This document shows, in pieces, positions 23,060 through 35,280 of a DNA stretch of 64,000 bases; the first letter of the stretch is position 1; every line of letters begins with the position of its first letter. Origin of the DNA: Adiantum capillus-veneris (lineage: Eukaryota > Streptophyta > Polypodiopsida > Polypodiales > Pteridaceae). A program made the translations under genes and the position numbers. The notes below the pieces were generated by a model. It saw only the letters and a program-made list of their open reading frames with translations, did not search any database and was not told the origin of the DNA. Location of the stretch: positions 22,383,951 to 22,447,950 of the forward strand of contig CM043948.1 in assembly GCA_014529385.2 (NCBI GenBank), written 5' to 3'.

Positions 23060-23251
23060 TGTTGGGGTATAAAGCCCAATGTGGTCGCCCAGGTAAGTGG
23101 GCGGGCCGCCAGGTATGTACACATATTCTTTTGTAAAAACCTAATAAGAACTCACTATGCTCTACACATTATAGTAGAGCGAGTTCACCATATCGTCGTG
23201 CTCTTCTTCTCGCACTCTCTCTCGCATCGCACTTCCGCTCGTAGTCCTTCA
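23060..23251 (+). repeat. 3' LTR of copia A
   Basis: The 192 bp LTR follows a purine-rich tract ending GTGGGAGGT (about 23051-23059). It ends GTAGTCCTTCA and is followed by the CATAG duplication. Confidence 0.95.
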
Positions 23252-23348
23252 CATAGTCTTATTGGTAGACAGATGTATCATCTTTCCCATTGTATTACAA
23301 ATTACAAATGTGTTTGCTCCTTTTTGCTGTGTGTGTGTGTGTGTGTGT

Positions 23349-24805
23349 GTGTTGGAGTATTGAACTATATACCTTATTCACAATTTGAACAATCATTCAA
23401 AAAGAGAAATGAAAAAGATAAATAAAAGTGAGTACATACATTTTTTTCTTTAAACATATGTACATCTGAAATAGAATTTTGATGTTTTATTACATCAAAG
23501 AAGTAAAAATGGAATAGCGGTAGTAGAAGTTTCCCTGCAGAATTTGGTCGAAGGGCATTTGAATTCAAAGATATAAAAGTCGAAATCCTTACGTGCAAAC
23601 ATCATGTAAACAAAAAATTCATCAACAACTTTGTTTAGACATGGAATGCAGGTATACGGCGGAACCGACAGTTGTCATCCATGTCCTTTTATCCCATGCG
23701 TTCAAATCTGTTCAATGAAAGCCATGTATCCAAGAGTAATAACTCTAGAAAAGTTGGTAAGTGAGAGCCAGGATTTTCATAGTACCAAAAATAAGCTTGG
23801 TGAAGGGCACGAATAGATTTACCCATGTTACTTAACAAGCAAAAGAGTAGGAGTAGACATAAGCTCTAATTAAAAAACCTCCAAGTAAAGATTTCAATAA
23901 AATAGGCATATTGTTTAGCTAAATTCAAAACATAAATTGAAGATAAAAAATACACAGTAGTATCGAGAACGTTTTCTTTGCAAACTTGTTGTTATGTTCA
24001 AGGGAAGTACCCTTCTTTGTACACCTGTGTCTAACTTGATAGCACGATCCATTTCACCACTTAAGTATAGTCTTATTGGTGAATGAGTATTTTAATAGTT
24101 TACGGTTATTCCCACGACAGAGAGCACTACAAATACTAGAACTATTATTACAGATAATACCAAGCCAGTAAGTAATTGAAAAATTATTTAACCTACCATG
24201 GTTATTTATGTCTGTAAATGAAAAATGAGTAAGGACTATTTATGTTCCATATTAAGATGTATTTATTTATTGATTTAACAAGCTTTACTTTGAGAATCTT
24301 AGTAGAGATTAAAACAAAGCTAGATATATATGGTTCCCTAAGAAGGAAAAAACCAAAAATGAGGAAATAATACAGCTAAGAAGAGGAGGACAAATCCACT
24401 ACTTTGCTATCCGTTCGTTTCTCCATCATTAGTGTGGCCGTATTGCAAGATTTGCAAACAAATAGCTCCGAAAAAATGTATATAATCTTTGATCTGGCTG
24501 ATCTTTTGAGTTTTCAAAATGGCGATGCTTCAAGGGAAAATGGCTAAGAGAAAATGCATGGCAAATTGAAAACAATTGTATTGAAGTGTTTATGTTTTCA
24601 ACTAATGAGAGCGACAGTGTTCCGCCGAGAATGCTTTCTGCCACTGCATGGAGATTGTGAGCTAAGGGTAGTGTGAGTGTGTGAGCGCAACTTCTGGAGA
24701 GTGTTGTACTGCAAGGTGCTCTTAAATACTACAAAGCGAGATTGTGTGTATGTGTTAGAGAGAGAGAGATATTATAGAGAGAGAGAGAGGGAGGGAGGGA
24801 GGGAG

Positions 24806-24898
<93 letters not shown>

Positions 24899-24983
24899 AA
24901 CATCGAGTTCTGTTTTGCAAAGCTCCAAGAATTTTGTTTCTTTAGCTACCTTCTTGACTATGTCCCCATTGGGATGGCGCGCG

Positions 24984-25021
<38 letters not shown>

Positions 25022-25726
25022 TGCGTGCGTTGGTGTGTATTATAGCGCGTACAGTTCTGCAACCGAATCTTTCTTTTTGCGCAGGTCATAGACATGCCCC
25101 AAAACGACAAACGGTATATATAAAAAAGCCCAAAATTCACTTTATTTAAAAAAATTCTTGCTAACTAATGAAGAAATGACAAGGGTATTGTTCTTGCTAA
25201 CCAGAATTATCCTCCGTATAGCAGTCTTTGTAACCAATCAATTTTTTCTCAGATACTACAGTGTTTTCACCTGTCGAAAGTTTATTTTATCCCGTTTCTC
25301 GACAAAAAAAAAAAAGGTTAGCTTTGAGAAATGGAAACGAAAGAGTTTGTTCGCAGTAGAATAATTACAAAATGTGTGTGTGTGTGTATGTGTGTGTTTC
25401 TTGGCAGGAAGAATCCCCAGTCACAATACAATAACCTTATCTGGTGTAAGGGAACCAACTTAAAATACTCCTATTATTCAGGTTAAAATTTGAAGCTTTT
25501 GCCAGTAATACCCTAAGGTTTGTGTGAATTTCGCGATATTTTATACACAAGCTCAAAAGCTAACCAAAATTTTGTAATTTTAGCTGGTTAAACACCACTT
25601 GGATTTTGTAAAAAAACAATTTGGAGGACAATGTTTGTGTGTTGTGTTTGTATTTTTAGCTCACAGAGTCCAAAGCCATTAGTGGCAAAAGGAGCTACTA
25701 CCATATTTAGTCAATGACTAATGTGT

Positions 25727-25772
<46 letters not shown>
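23349..25772. repeat. direct repeat copy 1 flanking the Penelope-like relic
   Basis: About 2.4 kb is homologous and in the same orientation to 29131-32322, starting at 'ttggagtattgaactatatacc' and ending in a TG microsatellite. It contains compound GT/GA arrays near 24810, a second GT array near 24986 and a hairpin-TG module at about 25655-25772. The copies are clearly diverged, with many substitutions and indels. Because the two flank a Penelope-like RT, they may be the pseudo-LTRs known from such elements; this is an inference. Confidence 0.8.
24810..24893. repeat. compound microsatellite (GT)n(GA)n
   Basis: About 16 GT units pass directly into about 26 GA units. In the homologous position of the second copy (30676-31037) the array is far longer and also contains a TA tract. 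Confidence 0.97.
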
Positions 25773-25775
<3 letters not shown>

Positions 25776-25798
25776 CGCGCCCAAACCCAGGCATACTC

Positions 25799-25849
25799 AC
25801 TCTATGAGGCAGTAGACCTAGAGTGGGGCCTACTACCTCATCAGAGTGA
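25799..25849. other. 51 nt hairpin at the 3' end of the Penelope-like relic
   Basis: Arms CACTCTATGAGGCAGTAG and CTACTACCTCATCAGAGTG pair with one mismatch and one bulge around a loop of about 14 nt. It lies directly between the RT C-terminus (minus strand) and a TG/CA microsatellite at about 25717-25773. That is where a 3' UTR structure recognised by the element's RT could sit. It is not present at the equivalent edge of the second repeat copy. Confidence 0.7.
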
Positions 25850-27560
25850 TGATAGTATTTGTGTTGGCCTTAGTTTGAGGCCATTTATTTTTATTAAGAG
25901 ATTGAATAATGGTATTAATTATTTTAGGTTTTAGAAACCCATTGTGCATAAATTTGTTTAGTAGTTTAGAGATTTCTTCAAATAGTATGAAGGAATCACT
26001 CGAAGAGTACATAATAAGGTAGAGAATTCCTAAGCAAGTATTAATCGCATTTTTATACAGGCAATTACTTTTTCTCTTGATAAATTCAATAGTTCTAAAT
26101 TGAAATTTATCTCTTTTCCAACTATACCTCATTGTAAAATCCCATGTATATGGTTTGAGTAACATGATTTTAATCGTAAGATAAGTTGTACTAGTCTTAA
26201 AGGGTTCTCCCTTTAATGAAATACTGGTGCCATAAGTATCTTCTATTCTAAGCATATCTCAGGGGTAAATGTTAATAAGTTGTTCTTTAAGAAGATTTAT
26301 TGTTTAAGCTAAGAATATCATCCATATATCTTGTAGTATGTATAAATTGTGCGAGTTTTTTCTGTGTCTTAGAGTTATGCAATTGTTTGATATACCATTT
26401 GTATTCAAAGTATACCAAGTAAAGAATACAAAGTACTAGTGAACCGGAGAATCCCATAGGAATTCCTTTTTGTTGTTTAAAGCAGTTTGTTCCAAGTTGG
26501 ATAAAGCTATTGTTGAGTAGCCAATGGAGGTGAATTATTAATCCCATTTGGTTAAAGTGAAGAGAGGCAGTGTGCATATGTTTTTTAACCCATGTTGGTT
26601 CTTTGATAAGGGAAATAGCAAAGTAATGTTTTTTTGCTCTATTTTTTAAGGCAAGATCTATCAGTTCTTCTAAGACAGAGATTAAACTATAAGGTGCAAA
26701 AATGGAAATGTTTTCGTAGCATTGTGTAATTTTTGCTGTATAGACATGTGTAATATGTTCTGAGAGGTTTAAAAATAATTTGGTACTATTCTTAATTATC
26801 CAAAATGGATCGTAATTTATCCCAAGAAACTCGTGAGTGGTTTTTGTTTAGTTGCACAGTGGAGTTCTAGTTCTAGTAGGATTAAATTAAGACATTTGGT
26901 CATACATTCTGTAATTTCTGTATAGATTCCATTGGAGGCATCAGAGATCCATCTAAATTTATGTTTATGTGCTTTGTAAGTGGGCAAAAGTACATGTAGT
27001 TTTTTGTTCTCAAGATTGTAACCTATTTCTTGAAGTTGAGATGAAAGAAGATTTCTGGTATCAATTGAGTTAAGGACAGAAATGGAAAATTTCTCATCTT
27101 TCAAGTGCAGCTAAATGGAGAAGTTGTACAGATAATTGAGGCTATATTTATGGCCTTGTCAAGTCCCACAATAAAGAATTTAGATGCTAGATCTCTGATT
27201 TTGTGAGAATATCAAAAGAAAACCAAGTAGTGTCCGTACTAAGCCACTTTGGGTTCAGATTTACTACTTTGTTCGAAAACTTGTGAAAAAATAGTTGAGA
27301 AATGGTGTGGATCACCTCTGACTCTAGTTGGAGTTTATAAACCAAATTGGTTAAGCAATTAAGAAGGGAAACAAAAGCTAAGTGAGGATTAAGTGGTGGA
27401 AGGAAAATATGATTAATCATTTTATCAGTAATGCGCATATCTCATGATCCTCGCAAATGTCTAAGTTTGAAGTACAATTGTGTGAGCCAAATTTATCAAA
27501 TTGTGATGTAAACTTTGTAAAATTTGTGCAATTACAGGTAGAGTGATGTGTAATCTTAAT
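25833..27560 (-). pseudogene. Penelope-like element reverse transcriptase, decayed
   Basis: The frame is broken by several frameshifts and stops, but the motif order can be followed on the minus strand. A CxC block comes first (CNC at 27528-27536, then SHNCTSNLDICEDHEICALL); next FFIVGLDKA about 27150-27195; FRWISDASN 26931-26957; motif A region TAKITQCYENIS with Lys at 26731-26733; motif B GIPMG 26452-26466; catalytic YMDD 26317-26328; then NIYP and RIEDTYGTSISLKG from about 26270; then a helical C-terminus ending at 25833. A CxC linker before an RT with CYE-type motif A, GIPMG and YxDD matches Penelope-like elements with an N-terminal GIY-YIG endonuclease (Naiad/Chlamys group); those are reported to favour microsatellites and to form pseudo-LTRs, both seen here. 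The motif A Asp is replaced by Lys. RT assignment is firm; the subclade is inferred. Confidence 0.8.
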
Positions 27561-28860
27561 AAGTTAGTATTGTAAAACCAGTTTTTTAGTGGATATGTGT
27601 AGTTCTAGTCGAGCATAAAAGAATTATGTAGTGAAGTATTACCAAAATATTGATGAAAGATTTCCATAAAAATAGATATAGGTGGGTGCAATTCTAGAAT
27701 TTTATTAACAAAAAGACAATGCACAAGAATCTGGTTGTGAGCCTCCTTCTTTTTATTCAAGATCTTATGGCCCGCCAGATTGGTAGTAACCTGAAAATAT
27801 TACAATCAAATATCAAGAAAATGTTTTAGTGGAATATTTTTGGCTCTCCCTCTACTGGTATAGCTTTTAGTTTTACCTCTGCCAAAGTTAGAACTAGAAG
27901 TAATAGAAGTCAAAAAAGAAGTGAGCGAATTAGGAGTGTTGGTTAAAGAAATAGGTCTTTTTAGGGATGGGTAGATTCTTCCTCCGTATTGGGCTTAAGC
28001 AGACTAAGAAGAGTCTTCACTCCTTTGTAATTGCCATAGGATGTCAAAAAAGTTCCAGGTTCATCTTCTTTAAGCTCTTTGAGAACTTCAAGCATCATGT
28101 TGCAGAAGTGAATGAACGCATTATGAGCTAAAACCAAGTGACAAGCTTGTCTACCCGGTCACGAACCTATTAATGATAAGTGAAACTCTGCAGCTTTGTC
28201 TTGGAGTAATAATTCCATGTGATTAAGAATGTATCAGACTGCATGATCAAACCAAATGATGCTAGACTCGCATGCCGCTTTGTAGTCAAGGAACTTGCAG
28301 GCACATTTTATATAAAGCTTGTAAATATTCTAGATAGAATTTGAATAGTAGTTTGCATTTGGCTTAGAGAAAGCCATAATACCCTTTGTGCATCCATAAA
28401 TCCCAGTATTAGTTGTAGCGCGTGACTGTGTGTGAATTTTTTGAAGCAGAGGAAGTCGTTTTAATTCCTCCTTCTAAGAATTTTAAGTCCTTCTTTCTTG
28501 TTTTTTACCAGAGCAGCCAAGAGCTTGATCCACTCATTAAAAGAAAGAAGTTGATGTAAAGAACCATGAGGATAATTATCTAAATTTGTTGATTCAATAA
28601 TAATTTTAGATGCAATTGCATCCTCAATGAAACATAAAACATAGACGCTAGCTTTAGAAGAGGTGAGCTCGATAGGTAATTCCATCTCAAGGGCAAAGGA
28701 GTCAGTCTAAAAATAGAGAGATTAACATAAATTAGAAAAAAAAGGAAATACAACCAAAAATTTAATTTTTTGGCAAGGAAAGGTCTGTATCTATTTGTAG
28801 GGTACGTCAAAGGACATTTAAGGGTATTTTTGTACAATATGGCACAAGCCATTCTCGATT
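27561..28860 (-). pseudogene. possible N-terminal coding region of the Penelope-like relic
   Basis: Upstream of the CxC block the minus strand keeps stretches of protein-like frame with scattered stops, for example HLVLAHNAFIHFCNMMLEVL and KGVKTLLSLLKPNTEEES (about 27970-28150), and a 74-codon open piece at 28685-28461 (LHQLLSFNEWIKLLAALVKN). I could not recognise a GIY-YIG nuclease, so this may be the decayed N-terminus of the element or unrelated inserted sequence. Frames change several times. Confidence 0.35.
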
Positions 28861-29532
28861 TTTTATTGATAGCTTCTAATTTTTTGGGGAATTAAGGATC
28901 CGTATTCGGGCAGTGTACTTGTAGTGTTGAGATACCTGACAAAAAGTGAACAAAAAAAAATTAAGATGGTGATACATACAACCTTTAAACCAGTCAATCC
29001 GAAGATATTATAACTTTGTGTATGTATCCCAATTAGACAACTAGGTCAAAACTTAATAATTTGATTTTTATGTTTTGTCATTCTCCTGGTCATAAATTGA
29101 CATATCAATTTACGCCCTTGTGCCTATGTGTTGTGTTAGAGTATTAAACTATATACCTTATTCACAATTTGAACAATCATTCAAAAATAGAAATGACAAA
29201 GAAAAATAAAAGTGAGTACATACATTTTTTTCTTTAAACATATGTACATTTGGAATAGAATTTTGATGTTTAATAACATCTAAGAAGTAAAAATGGAAAA
29301 GCAGCAGTAGAAGATTCCCTATAAAATTTGGTTGGACAACATTTGAATTCAAAGATAAAAGAAGTCGGAATCCTTACCTGCAGCCATCATGTAAACAAAA
29401 AAATCATCAGCAATTTTGTTTAGACATGGAATGCAGGTATAGGGTGGAACTGACAATTGTCATCCATGTCCTTTTTATCCATGCATTCAAATTTGTTCAA
29501 TGAAAGCCATGTATCCAAGAGCAATAACTCTA

Positions 29533-29770
29533 GACAAGTTGGTAAGTGAGAGCCAGTATTTTCATAGTACCAAACATAAGCTTGGTGAAGGGCAGGAATA
29601 GATTTACCCATGTTACTTAACAAGCAAAAGATTTCTAATAGACATAAGTTGGACAAGTTGGTAAGTGAGAGCCAGGATTTTCATAGTACCAAACATAAGC
29701 TTGGTGAAGGACAGGAATAGAGTTACCCATGTTACTTAACAAGCAAAAGAGTAGGAGTAGACATAAGCTC
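29533..29770. repeat. 119 bp tandem duplication
   Basis: Two near-identical units start at 29533 and 29652, with the shared string GACAAGTTGGTAAGTGAGAG. Copy 1 of the flanking repeat has only one unit at the corresponding place, so the duplication arose after the copies separated. Confidence 0.9.
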
Positions 29771-30673
29771 TTATTAAAAAACTTCCAAGTAAAGATTTCA
29801 ATTAAGTAGGCATATTGTTTAGCTGAATTCAAAACATAAATTGAAGATAAAAAATACACACTAGGATCAAGAAAGTTTTCTTTATAAACTTGTTGTTATG
29901 TTCAAGGGAATTAGTACCCTTCTTTGTACATATGTGTCTAACTTGATAGCACGATCCATTTTCACCACTTAACTATAGTCTTATTTGGTGAATGAGTTAT
30001 TTTAATAGTTTATGGTTATTCCCACAACAGAGAGCAATACAAATAGTGAAATTATTATCACAGATAATACCAAGCCAGTAAGTAATTGAGAAATTCTTTA
30101 ACGTGCCATGGTTATGCATGTCTGTGAATGAAAAATGAGTATTTATGTTCCATGCTAAAATGTATTTATTTATTGATTTAACAAGCTTTACTTTAAGAAT
30201 CCTAGCAGAGATTAAAAAAAAGTTAAATATATATGGTTCCCTAAGAAGGAAAAAACCAAAAAATGAGTAAATAATCCACCTAAGAAGAGGAGGACAAATC
30301 CATTACTTCGTTATCCATTCATTTCTCTGCCATTAGCGTGGCCGTATTGCAAGCTTTGCAAATAGATAGCTCCGAAAAGGTGTGTATAATCTTTGATCTA
30401 GCTTTTGCTTTGATCTTTTGAGGTTTCGAAATGGCGATGCTCTTGTTCAAGGGAAAACGGCTAAGATAAAATGCATGGCAAAATGAAAACATCTGAATTG
30501 ACGTGTTTATGTTTTTCAACTGATGAGAGCGGCTGTATTCACTGAGATTGCTTTCCGTCACCACATGGAGATTGTGAGCTAAGGGTAATGTGAGTGTGTG
30601 AGCGCAACTTCTAGAGAGTGTTGTACTGCATGGTGCTCTTAAATACTATGAAGCAAGAGTGTGTGTATGTGTT

Positions 30674-31041
<368 letters not shown>

Positions 31042-31779
31042 AATGCCAAATTCTGTTTTGCAAAGCTCCAAGAATTCTGTTTCGTGAGTTATCTCCTTGG
31101 CTTTGTCCCATTGGGATGGCGCGTATGTGTGTGTGTGTGTGTGTGTTGGTGTGTATTATAGCGCGTACAGTTGTGCAATCAAATCTTTCTTTTTGTGCAG
31201 GTTATAGACAGGCCCCAAGACGACAGACAATATATATAAAAAAGCCTAAAATTCACTTTATTTAAAAAAGATTCTTGCTAACTAATGAAGAAATGACAAG
31301 GGTATTATTCTTGCAAACCAAAGTTATCCTTCGTATAGCAGTCTTTGTAACCAATCAATTTATTCTCACATACTACCGTGTTTTCACCTATCGTGAAAGT
31401 TTATTTTATTCGATTTCTCGGCAAAAAAAAGGTTAGCTTTGAGAAACTGAAACAAAATAGTTTTTTTGCAATAGAATAATTACAAAATGTGTGTTTGTGT
31501 GTGTGTGTATGTGTATGTGTGTGTTTCTTGGCAGGAAAAATCTCGGGCCACAATACACTAACCTAATCTCGAGTAAGGGAATCAGCTTAAAATACTCCTA
31601 TTATTCATGTTAAAATTTGAATTTTTTGCCAGTAATACCCTAAGGTTTGTGTAAATTTCTTGATGTATTTACACATGGTCAAGAGCTAACCAGGATTTTG
31701 TAATTTTAGCTGGTTAAACACCACTTGTATTTGGTAAAATAATGCTTCAAGGTAACTGAATTTAACCGGACTAGGTAGG

Positions 31780-32026
31780 TTCGTATTTTAACTCCTAGGC
31801 TCAAAGCCTTTGGCTATATGTGGCCATAGGAGTTACTATAATATTTTTTCAGTGAGCATTGACAACCATTTTCTGTGAGCATTGGCAAAAGCCATGTTTT
31901 AAAGAAACCCCAGGGGTGTCTATTAGTGAAAGTTAGGAGAGATTGCCTACTCCAAATTCTCAGATTTTGACACTGGTAGCCTTGAGAAGAGCAGTTGCTG
32001 CAAAAATTGAAATTTTTATAATGACA

Positions 32027-32063
<37 letters not shown>

Positions 32064-32294
32064 TGTATGTGTGTGAGGCAACATATTTTAACTCCTAAAC
32101 TGAATGCCCAAAACACTGTGAAGAAATAGGAGTTAATATTTTGTTAATGAATAATGTGTGTGTGTGTGTTTTTTTTTTAAAAGAACAATGTGTGTGTGTT
32201 GTTTGTATTTTTAGCTCCTAGAGTCCAAAGCCATGAGTGGCAAAAGGAGCTACTACCATATTTAGTGAATGACTAATGTGTGCGTGTGCGTGTG

Positions 32295-32322
<28 letters not shown>
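31780..32322. repeat. hairpin-plus-TG modules, three copies
   Basis: Three related modules start at about 31782, 32085 and 32208; a fourth is at about 25655. Each has the form TATTTTTAnCTCCTA, a 30-45 nt loop with its own small stem, TAGGAGTTA or AAGGAGCTA, then ATATTTt-TGA-TAATG. The last two here and the one at 25655 run straight into a TG microsatellite. The arms can pair (AACTCCTA with TAGGAGTT). This looks like a short folded unit with a TG tail that has multiplied locally. Confidence 0.65.
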
Positions 32323-32327
<5 letters not shown>

Positions 32328-32739
32328 CATTCAATTTGATAGAGGTGCACAACACATGCACAAATTCGTAATAACTCGAGATTGCACACCTATGATGGTC
32401 CTTATGGTCCAACACTCTTGGCGACCATGATGCATGCTATAGTGGTGACCCCATGCACTAGAGTGGTTGAAATAGTAATGCATGAGTAGTCCCTCTGAGT
32501 GGGCCCGACGCCGGCAGCAGAGATGGGAGGTGCGAGAGCAAGTCTAGGAGACCACTGACAAATTCTTGGATGCAGAGTGAGATATTGCCCCCGAGGACAA
32601 TGTAAGATCTTAACTTTTTGGGTATGTTTTAAAAATAAGAAAAATAGATTTTCACTATACATTACTTTAATTTTCGGTGTAGAATGCGTACAACGCAATG
32701 CTGGAAGGTTTTAAAGTAAAAAGCAAGCTCATTTTAATG

Positions 32740-35280
32740 TTCTGGTAGGTCAAACAAATGCTTGGTTTGGTTTTAGAAAAAAATGTTTTTTCTTGCTTTT
32801 TGTGTTTTTCGGTGCTTTTTTATGAAAAGCGAGCCCAAATCCCTAATCTACGAGTTCCAAAGAAGCTAGGGCTCAATTTTGTAACATTCTGTTTTTAGAG
32901 TGCTTTTCACACCTTTTGTGATTTTCAGTGAAAAGCAAGTTTGTTTTCTAGTTCGAGTAGGTTAGACGAAGTCATAATTCAGTATTAGAAAAGTTTGCTT
33001 TTTTTTTAGCTTTTCGTGCTTTTCGGCATTCCCAAAAAGCAATGTGCTTTTTTGTCTATTTTTCACTCATACGATGATCAAAATAATTATTTTCGGGTTA
33101 GACGACATTTATAGTGGAGAAACATACATATAGTGGAGAAACGGAATCAAACGAAATTTTTACAAGAATTATTTTTTAAAAAAAAGGCATCATAAATACA
33201 ATAGGGTGGTACGATAAGTGTTGTGATTATATCGGGGAATCACTGTTCGGTTTAGTTCACTCGTGGTCTCATTAGTTTTGGAAGCCAGAGTTGACTTCCA
33301 AAAGCCAAGCCATGTTTTTAGCAACGATCCCCAATAGCAGGACCTATTCCAGGTAGAAGAGGGGGTGCCATGTTTTGCTTGGGGCTTACTCCGAACCGGA
33401 AAAACTGTAAAAAAGAGGCATTACTACTCAGTTTGAAGGGCATATTTTTCTTGGGGCTCACTTTGGACTTGCAAAAACTGTTAAAAATGGGCATTAGTAT
33501 TCAGTTTGCAGGGCCATCAATTGCAGAATACAACAAAACTCCATGTACATATTATACGAAGGTGGTGCAAGCTCTCTATCACCATCTCCATAAGAATCTC
33601 TCTCTTGTTGGCGGGAATAAGATGAAGAACAACAATCTCTCTCTACTCTCTTACTATGTTCTCTGCTCTTTTCATGGTGTACATGCTCTACATACTCTTT
33701 TCATGGTGTACATGCTCTACATCAACTTCGTGGTGAAATTCTCTACATAGTTCTCATCACCGCTCTCCTGTAGCAAAGCAAGGAGCCTTTTGATCACCGA
33801 TAATCACCTCTTGTTCATAGTAAGAAGCTCTAAACTCTATATCCATTATCTTTCTCTCTCTACTTTCATTTTAAAAAACTACCTCTCGGTGGTTGCTTTT
33901 CAGTGTATATAGGTATGTCTGGGCTTGTCGGATGTGTATGAGGATGCTCCATGCTTGTTTCATCACGTTTAGCATGCTAATATATGGATACGATCTGTTT
34001 ATGATCATGTAGATGCATAAAAAGCATCCTTTGTTTTCATGTCATGTAGGTGATAGAAAAATTGTTCTGGTTGTATCTCTGAAACCACATATATATATAT
34101 ATATAAATAAGGTCGAACCCTGAGAGATTAAACACATCATTTAGAGTGTCGTCTCTTTCATGAAAATTCTACTCGAGTGAAGAGTTATGGTCAAAATACA
34201 ACTTGTTACCCACTACACTTCAATATTTTGGATCCAAGCACCTTGGAGAGCCACTATATAGACTTGTCGGATGGAGAAACCCACTTAGATAGGTCAAGAC
34301 CTTGACTAGAAATGTTGGTAAATGTACTTAGATCACCATTACCACTTCATGAGTGCAATTTATTAATTGTTCTTTGTACAGATTTTAATTGTCCTTTGCT
34401 TTCATGTCACGTATGCGATAGGAAAATTGTCATGGCTATATCTCTAAAACCGATATAAATTAGGCTGAACCCTTTGAATGAGAGATTAAATGCATCGTTT
34501 AGAGCGTCTTCTCTTTAATGTATCACGTGAAAATTCTACTCGAGTGAAGAGTTATGGTCAAAATACAGCTTGCTAACCACTACACTTCAATATTTTGGAT
34601 CCAAGCACCTTGGAGAGTCACTATTTAGACTTGTCGGATGGAGAAACCCACTCAGATAAGGCAAGACCTTCAGTAGAAATGTTGATAAATGTACTTAGAT
34701 CATCATTACCACTTCATGAATGCAATGTATTAATTGTCCCTTGTACATTGTTACCTATACATGTAAGGGTGCTACCAAGGGGGAGTACCATATAGTGTTG
34801 TGGGTTTGATGAGCGGTTCATATATGTTCAACGGGTTGTTTTGATGAGCTTATTTCATGTGTTTGATGTCCATAAACTTATGTTGGATGTATGGTTAGCC
34901 AACCCGAACTGTATGGGTAGATTTGCATCAACCGGATTTCTTTTTGTGTCATGATTTTTAGCATAAATCTCATATGGGTGAAGTTATGTGACAAGGTGTT
35001 AGTCTATGTTATAGGACTGAGTGTGATGCATTGGTATGAAGTCTAACACTCTCGTTTTCATGTCATGTGCACATCCAAAAATAGGAAATAGTTGTTTCCT
35101 ATCTACATGTGAAGTTATGGCATATGGTTGATATAAGTGATGGGGCTATTTTTCATCATGATTGGGTTGATATGGTGATGTTGTATGGTGCATGGAACCT
35201 CAAGGATAGATGTGCACTGATTTCCACCCTTCTAAGTCAAAACTAGTTCTATATGTAAGGGGGTGAGGTGCGGTCATGGT
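32740..35280 (+). repeat. left copy of the element E terminal repeat
   Basis: This copy shares long homology with about 58870-61022. Shared landmarks are the AAAAGCA/TGCTTTTC-rich start, GACTTCCAAAAGCCA, the CTCTCTACTTTC region, 'aaaaagcatcctttg', GGGGGAGTACCATATAG, TTTGATGTCCATAAACTTAT and the final AAGGGGGTGA-GTGCGGT. Its left part contains an imperfect internal duplication of the TGCTTTTCG region (about 32720-33010). No gene is recognised. Confidence 0.8.
34028..34760 (+). repeat. ~365 bp tandem duplication within the left terminal repeat
   Basis: Two units are anchored by CCTTTG-TTTCATGTCA at 34028 and 34393 and by GATCCAAGCACCTTGGAGAG at 34231 and 34598. The right copy (about 60128-60500) has one unit only, so the duplication is specific to this copy. 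Confidence 0.9.

Larger units (their letters stand above)
7665..23251 (+). mobile_element. copia A: Ty1/copia retrotransposon (TNT1-94-like), disrupted by two insertions
   Basis: The element is bounded by near-identical 191/192 bp LTRs (7665-7855 and 23060-23251) of the form TGTTGGG...CCTTCA and by the 5 bp duplication CATAG (7660-7664 and 23252-23256). Order inside is LTR, PBS, leader, gag, protease, integrase, RT, RNase H, purine-rich tract, LTR. Removing gypsy A plus its duplication (8772 bp) and the TIR element plus its duplication (1327 bp) leaves 5488 bp. This agrees with the 5536 bp of the related copia B and confirms the nesting. It is dead: it has nonsense codons at 9472, 11702 and 12482, a 23 bp frameshifting deletion near 12757, and a 30 bp gag deletion. 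Confidence 0.95.

Noticed and set aside
27561-28860. N-terminal GIY-YIG endonuclease of the Penelope-like relic
   Set aside because: A GIY string occurs by chance in one frame, but there is no YIG partner or catalytic Arg/Glu pattern that I can defend.
30515-30550. CTGATGAG string as a hammerhead ribozyme core
   Set aside because: No matching GAAA core and third stem were found nearby; copy 1 has CTAATGAG at the same place.
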